Of a DNA stretch of 35,281 bases, positions 25,413 through 33,633 are shown piece by piece. Both the position numbers and the translations under genes were made by a program. The notes under the pieces were generated by a model. It did no database searches and was not told where the DNA came from. It saw only the letters and a list, made by a program, of their open reading frames with translations. Origin of the DNA: an uncultured Eubacteriales bacterium (GTDB lineage Bacteria > Bacillota > Clostridia > Christensenellales > Borkfalkiaceae). The DNA is taken from the NCBI GenBank assembly GCA_900320065.1, contig ONQV01000006.1:1-35281 (forward strand), in the 5' to 3' direction. How positions within the stretch are numbered: the first letter of the stretch is position 1; each line of letters opens with the position of its first letter.

Positions 25413-27277
25413 ACGTTTTCTCCTTTAATATTATTTTTAGATCTCTCTCTGTGCGCCTTTATGTGCGCGAATAATCTTCCTTTTTCTTCTTCCGACAGTT
25501 CGTCGTATTCGCTTAAAACGTAACGCGTGTGTTCGTCTTCGTGAATAGCGTCGTCGTCTATCTCTTCTATATTTAACCCTTTCGCGCGGATAACTTCGTT
25601 TTCCTGTTGGGCTTTCTGCTCCTGCAAACGCGATATGCCCTTGCGGTAGTCGAGTTCGTTAAACCCGAAAAGCGACAAAAGTTTTTCCTTGACCGCGGGG
25701 CGCAACACGCCCGCGTCGTCGGTTAAAAGTCCGCTAGAATACAGCGCCATTACCGTTTCGCGCTTCTGACGGCGGGAATACAGCAACTCGTTTTCGTTAC
25801 TTAAATACACGTCGTCCGAATTAAGCGCCGTCTTATCGACGTAATAGGTGCGGAGTTTTCCCGCCTTGTCGGAAAAGAGAACGGCGCGAATCCCCGCGGT
25901 AAACTGCGTGTAAAGTCTTAACGCCTGTTTTGCCGTATTCAACACGCTCTCCCTTATCGTTTCGGCGTGAACCGCCATACGCGCGTTGTCCTGTTCGATA
26001 AGAATTTCCAGCGCCGTACCGCTTTTTACCATAGATTTAGACGTTGAAGAAGTAACGTCCGATACGCCGCTTATGCGCACGAACTCGTTGATAAGATTTT
26101 CTTCTTCGGCGGCGAAATCCGCGGGCATCGTAAAGTCTGCCATAAGTTCGGGCGCTTTGCCGCCCTGACGGTACACGAGAATTTTACCGGGGGACAAACC
26201 CTCTTCGGCGAGCGCGTCCACGTCCACCGAACCGTCTTCCACGGTCATAACACCCATACAAAGGCGGTTTATAAACTCTTGCTTGCGGTTTTTGACCGCG
26301 TTATAGGCGCGCTGTACGGGGATTAACCGTTCTATCACCGACAGTCCGAAAAATCCGCCCGCGACCTTTACGCACTCCTGCTTTACGAAGGGGTAGGTGC
26401 GCGTTCCGTTCTTGCCGTTTTTATAGGGCAGTTCGCCGTAATACAACAGTTTTCCGCCCGCGACGGTGATAAGCCGCCCTTCGGGGAACTCTTCGGTAGG
26501 TTTTTCGTACTTTTCGATAACCACGGCGGCGTCGTCCATAACGCCCTTTACTTCCGCGCCTGAGTTTATCGCGCCACCGCTTACACCCGAAAGCCCGAAC
26601 ACGCTCACCTTGTCCCCCGCAAGGCTCACGCCGTATTTTCTCTTTATTTCCGCAACGGGCACGGCTTTCGCGTGAATTATACTGCCTGCGTTTTCAATAT
26701 CTTCGGTAGTAAGATTATCGGGAAATATCTCGAAAGGCGAAACGGGCAAAATTTCCGCTTCCCCGTCGAATATTTCTTCGCCGTTCACGCTGCCGATTGA
26801 AGTACCGCCCGCGTTGTTCCATACGATTTTGTAAAAGCCCGTGCCGCAAGTTTCGCTCCATACGGTAACCTTACGCACCACCGACATAAAATCGTTTTTA
26901 TCGAGCGCCGAAGTCAACAGTTTTTCGGCGAGCGCCGCGCCCTTTATGTCGCCGTCGTCGTCCGTCTTGGGTCTTACTCCGAAAACGGGTTCTATTTCCG
27001 CGAATTTAGCGAGCCGAGTTTCGATAACGGGCGCGATATGGTTGTAGACTTCGCGTTCCTGCCAGAAAAAGTCGCTGTTAATCCCCACTATCTCGCCGCG
27101 GCGATTTATGTCGCAGTACTGATTGCCGACGAGAAAATTCATATTGAGTTCCCATTGCCGTTCAAGCCTTAACCGCGCTTTCTGCCGCTCGGCGAAATCC
27201 GTTTCGACGGATTTCACGAGTTCTTCGTAAAATTTTTCCCGCGTTTTAGATTTTACGGGTTTCTTTTCTTTTTGCAA
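25409..27277 (-). CDS. Phage portal protein, P22-like type
   Basis: Dodecameric portal through which DNA is packaged. 622 residues, close to large podoviral portals (P22 gp1 has 725). Typical segments are RQWELNMNFLVGNQYCDINRRG at the N-terminus, VWSETCGTGFYKIVW, IPVQRAYNAVKNRKQEFINR, SGTALEILIEQDNARMAVHAE and NTAKQALRLYTQF. I chose the TTG at 27277 because AGGAGAA lies about six bases before it; the longer open frame to 27427 begins inside the previous gene and adds a non-phage-like Arg/Ala-rich stretch. It overlaps the TerS-like gene by 25 bases. Confidence 0.87.
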   Translation of the reverse strand: MQKEKKPVKSKTREKFYEELVKSVETDFAERQKARLRLERQWELNMNFLVGNQYCDINRRGEIVGINSDFFWQEREVYNHIAPVIETRLAKFAEIEPVFGVRPKTDDDGDIKGAALAEKLLTSALDKNDFMSVVRKVTVWSETCGTGFYKIVWNNAGGTSIGSVNGEEIFDGEAEILPVSPFEIFPDNLTTEDIENAGSIIHAKAVPVAEIKRKYGVSLAGDKVSVFGLSGVSGGAINSGAEVKGVMDDAAVVIEKYEKPTEEFPEGRLITVAGGKLLYYGELPYKNGKNGTRTYPFVKQECVKVAGGFFGLSVIERLIPVQRAYNAVKNRKQEFINRLCMGVMTVEDGSVDVDALAEEGLSPGKILVYRQGGKAPELMADFTMPADFAAEEENLINEFVRISGVSDVTSSTSKSMVKSGTALEILIEQDNARMAVHAETIRESVLNTAKQALRLYTQFTAGIRAVLFSDKAGKLRTYYVDKTALNSDDVYLSNENELLYSRRQKRETVMALYSSGLLTDDAGVLRPAVKEKLLSLFGFNELDYRKGISRLQEQKAQQENEVIRAKGLNIEEIDDDAIHEDEHTRYVLSEYDELSEEEKGRLFAHIKAHRERSKNNIKGENV

Positions 27278-27576
27278 TTCGTTTTCTCCTTTTTCTTTTT
27301 TTCCGATTGACCGAGAATATTTAATAACCGTTGCTTTTCCGCTTCCAACTCTTCGTCCGATAAGGATGAGAGCGGCGCGGCAAGGTCCATCAGCATTTTC
27401 AGCGCGGAAACGTCGGGCGGCACGCACTTTACCGTTACTTTTTTCTTGGAAAGTTTTACTTCCCCTTCGCTATCCAACGCGTATTCTTCCACTATTTCCT
27501 TCGCATCGAATCCGAGAGCCTTTTTTAAAAGCGCCGAATTTATATCTCCGTCAATATTTTTTTTGTTTTCTTTCAT
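27253..27576 (-). CDS. Small-terminase-like protein, lacking a clear HTH
   Basis: 107 residues. The segment ALLKKALGFDAKEIVEEY followed by LSKKKVTVKCVPPDVSALKMLM resembles the C-terminal part of Firmicutes phage small terminase subunits, which commonly end with a VPPDxxA-type motif. The N-terminal helix-turn-helix DNA-binding domain of those proteins is not seen. It lies after the large terminase instead of before it. It could be a reduced TerS with relaxed DNA recognition, or an unrelated adaptor. The C-terminus is very lysine-rich. It overlaps the terL stop by 26 bases. Confidence 0.55.
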   Translation of the reverse strand: MKENKKNIDGDINSALLKKALGFDAKEIVEEYALDSEGEVKLSKKKVTVKCVPPDVSALKMLMDLAAPLSSLSDEELEAEKQRLLNILGQSEKKKKEKTNCKKKRNP

Positions 27577-28990
27577 TTAAAATCACCCTGAAAAGTCTTT
27601 CCTTGTCCTTCGCTATCAGCGATTTATCGCTTTTCGGGGGCGAGCCTTCGGGCTTAGTCATTATGTAGTAGCGCAGTTCGTCCAAAGCGTGGTCGTCGAA
27701 TTTTTTAGGCGCGTCGCCGTCCGCCCAGCGGTAACTTTTCAGTTCGCGGATAAGGTTAACGCACGTCTTAAAAACGTACAACTTCGGCTTGCCCGCGGCG
27801 GGATTTAAATACTGCTTTACCCGCGCTATCCCGCTGAATAAGTCCTTGTTTACGTTCGGATTTACGTTTATGCCCTGTTCGTAAAAAAGTTCGCTGACGC
27901 TCTTTACCGCGGCGAGCGTTTTTTGGTTTGCCGCGCTGTCTATTAACGCGCGTATTCTGCCGCTCGCGTCCGTGCCCCAGCCTAAGCGCGCCGAAATCCG
28001 CTTTATCTCGCCCGCGTGGTACTCGACGTTCTTTTCCGCTTCGAAATGTTCGGCTATAACGTACACCGTTCCGTCGTAGTCCACCGCATACCAGTGGGCT
28101 GACAACGGATTTTTAAGCCCCGGGTCTATTGAAATCGTGTCGTACCAGTCCGCGGGAACGTTAAACGGCTCTATCACGTGCACGTTCTCGTCGAATTCGG
28201 GATATACTAAACCGCCGTTCGCCTTAAAACGCCCGTACCGTCTTGTGTCCAACTGCTCCGCGGAAAGGGTTTCCGATAGCGCTTTTATCTCATTTTCGGG
28301 CAGAAACGGGTTATCCGCCCACTCCATAAACTCGCACCAGATATCGGGCGAATTTTTAGGGTTAAGATAGATTTCTTCATACACGAAAGTCAGCCCTTTT
28401 AAGGGCGTCATCGTGCCGAATATATCCCCGTTTTTATCTATTACCCGCATACGGCACTCTTCGTACACGTCCTGTGGGGGCTCTTCATCGAACCACACGT
28501 AGTCAAGTGAACTCCCCTGAAACTTCTCCCGACCTTGGTCGCAGGATTTAAAGCCGATGACGGAAATGCCGCCGAACACGTTTTTCACCATTATCTGGTC
28601 TATAACGCCGTATTCGGGACTTTCCTTTTTGCCCGAAAGCATAGTTATATCGGCTATCCACGCGGGGTTAAGATAGTGCAGGACTTTCGCCTGTGCCACG
28701 TCGCGTTGAACTTGCGTGGAAAGGGAAACCACCCACCCGAAAGTGTCTTTCCGATTTTCGCGGTAAGGGTGATTGCCCCGCGCCATATAAACAGTTTCCA
28801 CAGCCCCGCACTCGGTCTTACCGCTTCTGTTTCCCCCGAATACCCAGCGGTTTTTCTTTTGACATTTGTGAAAGGCAAGTTGTTTTAAATGTTTTTTTTC
28901 GCCCGAATTATACTCCGCGAGAAAGTTATTTGCCGCGCGACGCGTTTGCTCCTTTTCTATAGCAAGTATCCGCTCGACAATCTCTCTCAT
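27551..28990 (-). CDS. terL: Phage terminase large subunit
   Basis: Motor and nuclease that packages DNA into the capsid. The ATPase domain has Walker A GGNRSGKT at 52-59 and Walker B with catalytic Glu in LDYVWFDEE at 162-170, then the coupling motif GTMTP near 192. The RNase H-like nuclease domain has its acidic residues: Asp289 in SIDPG, Asp351 in LIDSA and Asp432/Asp433/Asp437 in FDDHALDEL. The length of 479 residues equals that of P22 gp2 class proteins. All catalytic positions are intact, which argues against neutral decay. GGGGGAG precedes the ATG, and a sigma-A-type promoter lies at 29014-29041. First gene of the module. Confidence 0.95.
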   Translation of the reverse strand: MREIVERILAIEKEQTRRAANNFLAEYNSGEKKHLKQLAFHKCQKKNRWVFGGNRSGKTECGAVETVYMARGNHPYRENRKDTFGWVVSLSTQVQRDVAQAKVLHYLNPAWIADITMLSGKKESPEYGVIDQIMVKNVFGGISVIGFKSCDQGREKFQGSSLDYVWFDEEPPQDVYEECRMRVIDKNGDIFGTMTPLKGLTFVYEEIYLNPKNSPDIWCEFMEWADNPFLPENEIKALSETLSAEQLDTRRYGRFKANGGLVYPEFDENVHVIEPFNVPADWYDTISIDPGLKNPLSAHWYAVDYDGTVYVIAEHFEAEKNVEYHAGEIKRISARLGWGTDASGRIRALIDSAANQKTLAAVKSVSELFYEQGINVNPNVNKDLFSGIARVKQYLNPAAGKPKLYVFKTCVNLIRELKSYRWADGDAPKKFDDHALDELRYYIMTKPEGSPPKSDKSLIAKDKERLFRVILNERKQKKY

Positions 28991-29013
28991 ATTCTCCCCC
29001 GAAATTCAACCGC

Positions 29014-29041
29014 ATTTTATCACCGTGATTTTCTTTTTCAA
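29014..29041 (-). promoter_or_regulatory. Promoter of the phage virion module
   Basis: On the minus strand TTGAAA (29041-29036), 16-base spacer, TAAAAT (29019-29014), 24 bases before the terL start. It is a vegetative-type promoter. No operator palindrome or repressor gene is seen beside it. Confidence 0.75.
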
Positions 29042-29125
29042 TAGGTTTATGACGGCGGAATAAAAATTTTTCCGACTTAATTACAATACATATTTTTCCG
29101 AAAACTACCGATACTTTCTGTAATT

Positions 29126-30433
29126 ATGAAAAAATACGGAATTTTATTTTTATGCATTATATTGACTTTCTGCGCGGTGTTTACTTGCGGTTGCGGTGAA
29201 AATAACGCCGCGGCGGAATTAAAACCGACGGAAACCGAAAACGATATTCGTGGCGAAACGCCGACGGAAGAAAAAGGCGCGGAAGAAAAAGACCTAACGG
29301 GCGACGAAAACGCAACGCCTGCCGAAACCTTTTTATACGAAGAAAAAGACGGGGCGATAATTATAGCGGGACTGACGGAAGAAACCGCTTCCGATATCGT
29401 AATACCCCGAAAAATAAACGGACTGCCCGTAAAAGAGATAAAAGAATACGCTTTTATAAACCGTAAAGACCTAAAAACGCTTTCCGTTCCGCAAAGCGTG
29501 GAAAAAATCGGTTACGGTGTTTTAAGCGGGTGTTCGGCGCTGACGGCGATAACCCTGCCGTTTACGGGAGCGGAACACAAAATGCAAAAAGGGCTAAAAG
29601 ATTATAACTTCGGATATATTTTCGGCGAAACGCCCTATTCGGGCGGCAAATCCGCTATGCAGTTTTACCATAAAGACAGTTTGGAAGAAGTAGAAATGGC
29701 GTATTATTATATACCGGCTTCCCTTAAAGAAATAAAGATAACGGGCGTAAAAGATACGCATATCCCCTACGCCGCGTTTTATAATTGTAATACTATAAAT
29801 AAAATAGTTTTGGGAAAAAATATAACGGATATCGGCGAATTCGCCTTTTCGGGCGTAGTCGGCACGATAGAGTGGGAAGCCCCGCAGATAAAGACTGTCG
29901 GCGAACACGCGTTCGAAGATTTTAAGGGCGAAACACTCTCTATTCCCGACAGCGTTACCGAGATAAAGCGTTCGGCGTATTCCGCTTGTGTGAACGTTAA
30001 GACCTTCACCGTGCCGAACAGCGTTAAAAAGATGGATATTTACGCGTTCGCATACAACTACGAATTACAATCGGCAACTATCGGTAGCGGCGTAGAAACG
30101 CTGCCCGTTGAAACTTTTTACTTTTGCATAAAACTTAAAAGCGTTACTCTTTCAGACGGCTTGAAAGTAATAGAAGACGGCGCTTTCGACAGTTGCAAAG
30201 CGCTTACCGCGATAGAAATTCCGAGAACGGTTACCCGCATCAACGCAAACGCGTTTAAAAACTGTCGGAAATTAAAAACCGCCCGTTTTCACGACGCGGC
30301 GGGTTGGAGATATTACGGCACGATAACCAGCGGCGATTATTTTGCGGCGGAAATCATATCGGACGGAACAACCGCGGCGCGGTATCTTACCGATACTTTC
30401 CGCGATTATATCTGGGAAAAAACGCCGCGATAA
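29126..30433 (+). CDS. Leucine-rich-repeat surface lipoprotein (BspA-like)
   Basis: 435 residues. Residues 1-22 form a signal peptide ending in a cysteine-rich lipobox (VFTCGCG), so it is probably anchored to the outer face of the membrane. An acidic Thr/Glu/Lys-rich linker follows to about residue 70. The rest is LRR_5-type repeats, for example VKEIKEYAFINRKDLKTLSVP, ISDIGEFAF-like units, VTEIKRSAYSACVNVKTFTVP, VKKMDIYAFAYNYELQSATI and LKVIEDGAFDSCKALTAIEIP. Such proteins often bind host or matrix components, but no partner can be inferred. No ribosome binding site is evident before the ATG. It diverges from the phage module and could be either host gene or cargo. Confidence 0.85.
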   Translation: MKKYGILFLCIILTFCAVFTCGCGENNAAAELKPTETENDIRGETPTEEKGAEEKDLTGDENATPAETFLYEEKDGAIIIAGLTEETASDIVIPRKINGLPVKEIKEYAFINRKDLKTLSVPQSVEKIGYGVLSGCSALTAITLPFTGAEHKMQKGLKDYNFGYIFGETPYSGGKSAMQFYHKDSLEEVEMAYYYIPASLKEIKITGVKDTHIPYAAFYNCNTINKIVLGKNITDIGEFAFSGVVGTIEWEAPQIKTVGEHAFEDFKGETLSIPDSVTEIKRSAYSACVNVKTFTVPNSVKKMDIYAFAYNYELQSATIGSGVETLPVETFYFCIKLKSVTLSDGLKVIEDGAFDSCKALTAIEIPRTVTRINANAFKNCRKLKTARFHDAAGWRYYGTITSGDYFAAEIISDGTTAARYLTDTFRDYIWEKTPR

Positions 30434-30451
30434 CCCGCGGCGTTCCTTTTT
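30415..30451. terminator. Bidirectional terminator overlapping a stop codon
   Basis: AACGCCGCG (30421-30429) pairs with CGCGGCGTT (30436-30444). The plus side is followed by CCTTTTTC and the minus side by TTTTTTCCC. The TAA stop of the lipoprotein gene (30431-30433) lies inside the loop. It serves the lipoprotein gene on one strand and folA on the other. Confidence 0.88.
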
Positions 30452-30467
30452 CATTATTTAATGTATT

Positions 30468-30968
30468 TTAAAATTCCTTTACGTCGGAATTTTTATATAC
30501 GGTAAATCTTATCGTGTAACCGTTGGTTTCAACGGGTTCGCTCGAACTTACGCAAGTCCACTCTTTTTTTTCGTCAAGATTTTCGTAAAAAACTTCCGCG
30601 CCCCCGTCGGCGTCCACTTTGGTAACTAAAACTTCCGAACAGAAAGGCAGCATCGTCCTATAAAACATAGCGCCGCCGATTATAAACACGTCGTCCGTCG
30701 GGTATTTTTTCAGTTCTTCCGACAATTCTCGTAAACTCCCGACTACAATGCAATCGTCCCGCTTTTCGCCTTCGGGGAAAAGCACGATATTAGTCCTGTT
30801 TTTCAACGGTTTACCGTTCGGGAAAGATTTAAGGGTGTTAGACCCCATCACCACGACTTTATTAAGGGTTTTTTCCCGAAAGTATTTCATATCTTCGGGA
30901 AGAGAGAACAACAGGTCGTTCTTTTTGCCTATTCCCCACTTTTTATCCACCGCTACTATCGCTTTCAT
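30468..30968 (-). CDS. folA: Dihydrofolate reductase
   Basis: NADPH-dependent reduction of dihydrofolate to tetrahydrofolate, which regenerates the folate consumed by ThyA. 166 residues, the usual length. The N-terminus has IVAVDKKWGIGKKNDLLFSLPEDMKYF with the active-site Asp26, then VVMGSNTLKSFP and the nucleotide-binding FIIGGAMFY near 108. The start codon overlaps the thyA stop by one base. It is the last gene of the unit that starts with the hydrogenase-type regulator and is followed by a bidirectional terminator. Whether it is trimethoprim-sensitive cannot be told. Confidence 0.96.
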   Translation of the reverse strand: MKAIVAVDKKWGIGKKNDLLFSLPEDMKYFREKTLNKVVVMGSNTLKSFPNGKPLKNRTNIVLFPEGEKRDDCIVVGSLRELSEELKKYPTDDVFIIGGAMFYRTMLPFCSEVLVTKVDADGGAEVFYENLDEKKEWTCVSSSEPVETNGYTIRFTVYKNSDVKEF

Positions 30969-31798
30969 TATACCGCCACCTCGAATTTTTCTTCTATTTT
31001 ATTGAACTCGTAATTCTCTAACGCAAAATCGTCCACCGTAAAATCGTAAAAGTTCTTTATATCCTTATTCATTATAAATTTAGGCGCGGGAAATTCAGGG
31101 TTAGTAAGCATCTTTTTAACGACGGGAATATGCCTGTCGTAAAGGTGCGCGTCGGCGATAACGTGGACGAGTTCCCCCGCCTTTAAGCCCGACACCTGCG
31201 CGAACATATGCAATAAAACCGCGTACTGCACGACGTTCCAGTTGTTCGCGACCGCCACGTCGTTGCTTCTCTGATTGAGTATTCCGTTCAAGGTATCGCC
31301 CGAAACGTTGAAAGTCATAGAATACGCGCACGGATAAAGGTGCATTTCGTTAAGGTCGGCAAAAGTATAGATATTCGTCATAATACGGCGGGAAGCGGGG
31401 TTGTTTTTAAGGTCGAAAAGCACCCTGTCCACTTGGTCGAATTCGCCTTCTTTATATTTATGTTTGACGCCGAGTTGATAGCCGTAAGCCTTGCCGATAG
31501 AACCAGTTTCGTCCGCCCAGCTGTCCCAGATATGGCTATTTAAATCGTGAACGTTGTTGGACTTTTTCTGCCAAATCCATAAAATCTCGTCGATTGCCGA
31601 CTTAAACGCCGTTCTTCTCAAAGTGAGTATCGGAAACTCTTTTTGCAAATCGTATCTGTTGACTATCCCGAATTTTTTTACGGTGTGCGCGGGCGTTCCG
31701 TCCAGCCACTTGGGGCGAACGTCCCTGTCCGTATCCCACACGCCGTTAGTTAAAATATCGTTGCAGTTTTCCTTAAAAATCTTATCCGCTAAACTCAT
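30968..31798 (-). CDS. thyA: Thymidylate synthase
   Basis: Methylates dUMP to dTMP using methylene-tetrahydrofolate. 276 residues with the nucleophile Cys157 in LYPCAYS, the following FNVSGDTLNGILNQRSNDV and NNWNVVQYA, and the folate-side segment ELVHVIADAHLYDRH. AAGGGAG precedes the ATG. It is directly coupled to folA, a common pairing. A classical ThyA, and not the flavin-dependent ThyX found in many anaerobes, is used here. Confidence 0.97.
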   Translation of the reverse strand: MSLADKIFKENCNDILTNGVWDTDRDVRPKWLDGTPAHTVKKFGIVNRYDLQKEFPILTLRRTAFKSAIDEILWIWQKKSNNVHDLNSHIWDSWADETGSIGKAYGYQLGVKHKYKEGEFDQVDRVLFDLKNNPASRRIMTNIYTFADLNEMHLYPCAYSMTFNVSGDTLNGILNQRSNDVAVANNWNVVQYAVLLHMFAQVSGLKAGELVHVIADAHLYDRHIPVVKKMLTNPEFPAPKFIMNKDIKNFYDFTVDDFALENYEFNKIEEKFEVAV

Positions 31799-31810
31799 AA
31801 TTTTTCTCCC

Positions 31811-32596
31811 TTAAAACGCGTCTTTTGAAAAATGCTTCCAACGCCTTGCGATAAATTTAAGCACTATGCGCTTCGGCAATATTTTCATAACGAAATACAA
31901 AAATTTGTTGAACGCCCCGGGCACGCATATTATCCTGTTCTTCTTTACCGCTTTAAGCGATTTTTTCACCACGAATTCGGGGGGCTTTGACGACAGTTTG
32001 CCGCCTATCCCCTGCTTTTTTATCTCTTCAATTAGGTCGGGGCGCGTCGGCATCCCCCCGGGAAGCACCGTCGTTACCTTTACCCCTTCGCTTTTAAGTT
32101 CGTAATGCAGCGAAGTGAAAAAACTCTCCAAAAAAGTTTTGGACGCAGAATATATAGCAAAGTACGGCATAGGCGAAACGCCCGACATACTGCCGACGGT
32201 CAAAACTTCGGTTTTTTCCGCACGGTTTTTAAGTAGCCCCAGCGTCAGCAAAAGCGTCGCTTCGCAATTTACCCGTATCTGAAATACCGCCTTTTCGGGC
32301 GTGTACGCCAGAAAAGGCTTTTGGATATCCGCGCCCGCGACGTTTATTATTCTGTCGAATTTAAAGCCCTTATCTTCGATATGCTTAATAAGCGCCCTGC
32401 GCGAAGCGTCGTCAGTCAGTTCGCATGGGAAATACTCGACGGTTATATTCGGATGCTTGTCCGTGATTTCTTTTTTTAAGTTGGCAAGGCGGTCGGCGCT
32501 TCTTGCGGTCAGAAACAGGTCGTAACCTTTCTCCGCGCAAATATTTGCGTAAGTTTTGCCTAATCCCCCCGTCGCGCCGCTTATAAAAGTGTACAT
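31811..32596 (-). CDS. SDR-family dehydrogenase
   Basis: 261-residue short-chain dehydrogenase/reductase. It has the cofactor motif SGATGGLGKTYA at residues 6-17, NVAGADIQKP near 85, Ser in VGSMSGVSPMP and the catalytic Tyr-Lys pair in YSASK. The hydrophobic C-terminal region (KFLYFVMKILPKRIVLKFIARR) looks membrane-associated, as in the DltE/YqjQ-like group. Substrate unknown. AGGAA precedes the ATG. It is 12 bases upstream of thyA and 7 bases after the regulator gene, in one transcription unit. Confidence 0.85.
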   Translation of the reverse strand: MYTFISGATGGLGKTYANICAEKGYDLFLTARSADRLANLKKEITDKHPNITVEYFPCELTDDASRRALIKHIEDKGFKFDRIINVAGADIQKPFLAYTPEKAVFQIRVNCEATLLLTLGLLKNRAEKTEVLTVGSMSGVSPMPYFAIYSASKTFLESFFTSLHYELKSEGVKVTTVLPGGMPTRPDLIEEIKKQGIGGKLSSKPPEFVVKKSLKAVKKNRIICVPGAFNKFLYFVMKILPKRIVLKFIARRWKHFSKDAF

Positions 32597-32603
32597 ATAT
32601 TTC

Positions 32604-32846
32604 CTATTTTGCGGTCAGAACTTTACTTGAAACGCCTTCTATCATACCGAGTTTGCCCGAAAGCCCGTTGATTGCGATAAGGGGCGCGTCTAAAACCACG
32701 CTTATAATATTGACGTTTTTCTGTCTGTACGGAATACCCATTCTGCCAACCGCGAATTCGCGGTATTCGTGTAAAAGAGCGTTCACTTTTTCCACCGCGC
32801 CGTTATCGTTTATTATAACGGCTAAAACTGCGATTTTATTTTCCAT
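32604..32846 (-). CDS. TM1266-type iron-only hydrogenase system putative regulator
   Basis: 80-residue ferredoxin-like-fold protein of the TM1266 family, related to the ligand-binding domain of NikR. Family features are the N-terminal strand IAVLAVIINDNGAVEKVNALLHEY, the segment GRMGIPYRQKNVNIISVVLDAP and the end GLSGKLGMIEGVSSK. These proteins normally sit beside hydE, hydF or hydG, which mature [FeFe]-hydrogenase; none is present here. No DNA-binding domain is visible, so the regulator label is from the family. It begins a unit with the SDR, thyA and folA, behind a good promoter whose -35 box overlaps the sigK stop. Confidence 0.85.
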   Translation of the reverse strand: MENKIAVLAVIINDNGAVEKVNALLHEYREFAVGRMGIPYRQKNVNIISVVLDAPLIAINGLSGKLGMIEGVSSKVLTAK

Positions 32847-32881
32847 AGCATAAGTTCCCCGCGTTTATCGTTTATTTTAAA

Positions 32882-32910
32882 ATAATATCACAAATAGCCG
32901 CGTTTAGCAA
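32882..32910 (-). promoter_or_regulatory. Promoter of the regulator-SDR-thyA-folA unit
   Basis: On the minus strand TTGCTA (32910-32905), 17-base spacer, TATTAT (32887-32882). The -35 box overlaps the stop codon of sigK. It uncouples vegetative thymidylate genes from the sporulation gene upstream. Confidence 0.7.
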
Positions 32911-33602
32911 ACGAATTGCCCTTTTTTAACGGCGCGTTTCAATTTTTCTATGGCTTTCTTTTCTATGCGGGAAATATACGAACGGGAAATTTTAAGAAAT
33001 CTCGCCACTTCGCGCTGTGCGTAACACACGTCGTCTTTTAATCCGTACCGCAATAAAAGCACGGTGTATTCGCGCTCGGTAAGAGTTTCTTTTAAAAACT
33101 TTATCAGTTTGTCGCGCTGAATACTTCTGTCCACGTCGGCGAAAACCGCGTCGTCTTTTTCGGCTAAAAGGTCTATTAAGGTAAGTTCGTTGCCGTCTTT
33201 ATCCACCCCGACGGGGTCACTTAGCAACACGTCGTTTTTATACTTCTTGTTGGAACGCAAAAGCATTAAAATCTCGTTTTCTATGCACCGCGCGGCAAAC
33301 GTCGCAAGCGCCGTGCCCTTATCGTCTTTATAAGTATTCACCGCCTTTACAAGCCCTATGCTTCCCACCGAAATAAGGTCGTCCTTATCCGCGCTACCCG
33401 CATACTTTTTGGCGATATGCGCGACGAGTCGCATATTGTAAGTGATAAGTTTATCCCGCGCGGCGGCGTCCCCCGCCCGCATCCTTTTTATGCACTCTTT
33501 CTCTTCTTCTTCGGAAAGGGGTTTGGGAAAAGACCCCGCGCCTAAAACCGTGCCCGCAAAAAACGTTATTTTACCTAATAGGTACGCGATAAATTCAAAC
33601 AT
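32904..33602 (-). CDS. sigK: RNA polymerase sporulation sigma factor K
   Basis: Late mother-cell sigma factor, made as pro-sigma-K. The N-terminal 20 or so residues (MFEFIAYLLGKITFFAG) are hydrophobic, as in the pro-sequence removed before activation. FPKPLSEEEEKECI follows, then sigma-2 (RLVAHIAKKYAG and DLISVGSIGLVKAVNTYK) and sigma-4 (LTEREYTVLLLRYGL with the HTH REVARFLKISRSYISRIEKKAI). I chose the ATG at 33602 (232 residues), with GGTGGAG just before it; a TTG-type frame to 33635 adds non-family residues. The gene is continuous, without a skin element. A sigma-E promoter match lies at 33634-33662. Confidence 0.94.
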   Translation of the reverse strand: MFEFIAYLLGKITFFAGTVLGAGSFPKPLSEEEEKECIKRMRAGDAAARDKLITYNMRLVAHIAKKYAGSADKDDLISVGSIGLVKAVNTYKDDKGTALATFAARCIENEILMLLRSNKKYKNDVLLSDPVGVDKDGNELTLIDLLAEKDDAVFADVDRSIQRDKLIKFLKETLTEREYTVLLLRYGLKDDVCYAQREVARFLKISRSYISRIEKKAIEKLKRAVKKGQFVC

Positions 33603-33633
33603 AACTCCACCTTCATTGATTTTAACAGTAAAC

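Noticed and set aside
20929..29125. Attachment-site repeats flanking the phage module
   Set aside because: I compared the sequences at both edges by eye and found no convincing direct repeat; a computed search could still find a short one.
32904..33602. A skin-like insertion in sigK
   Set aside because: The sigma-2 and sigma-4 regions are in one uninterrupted frame.
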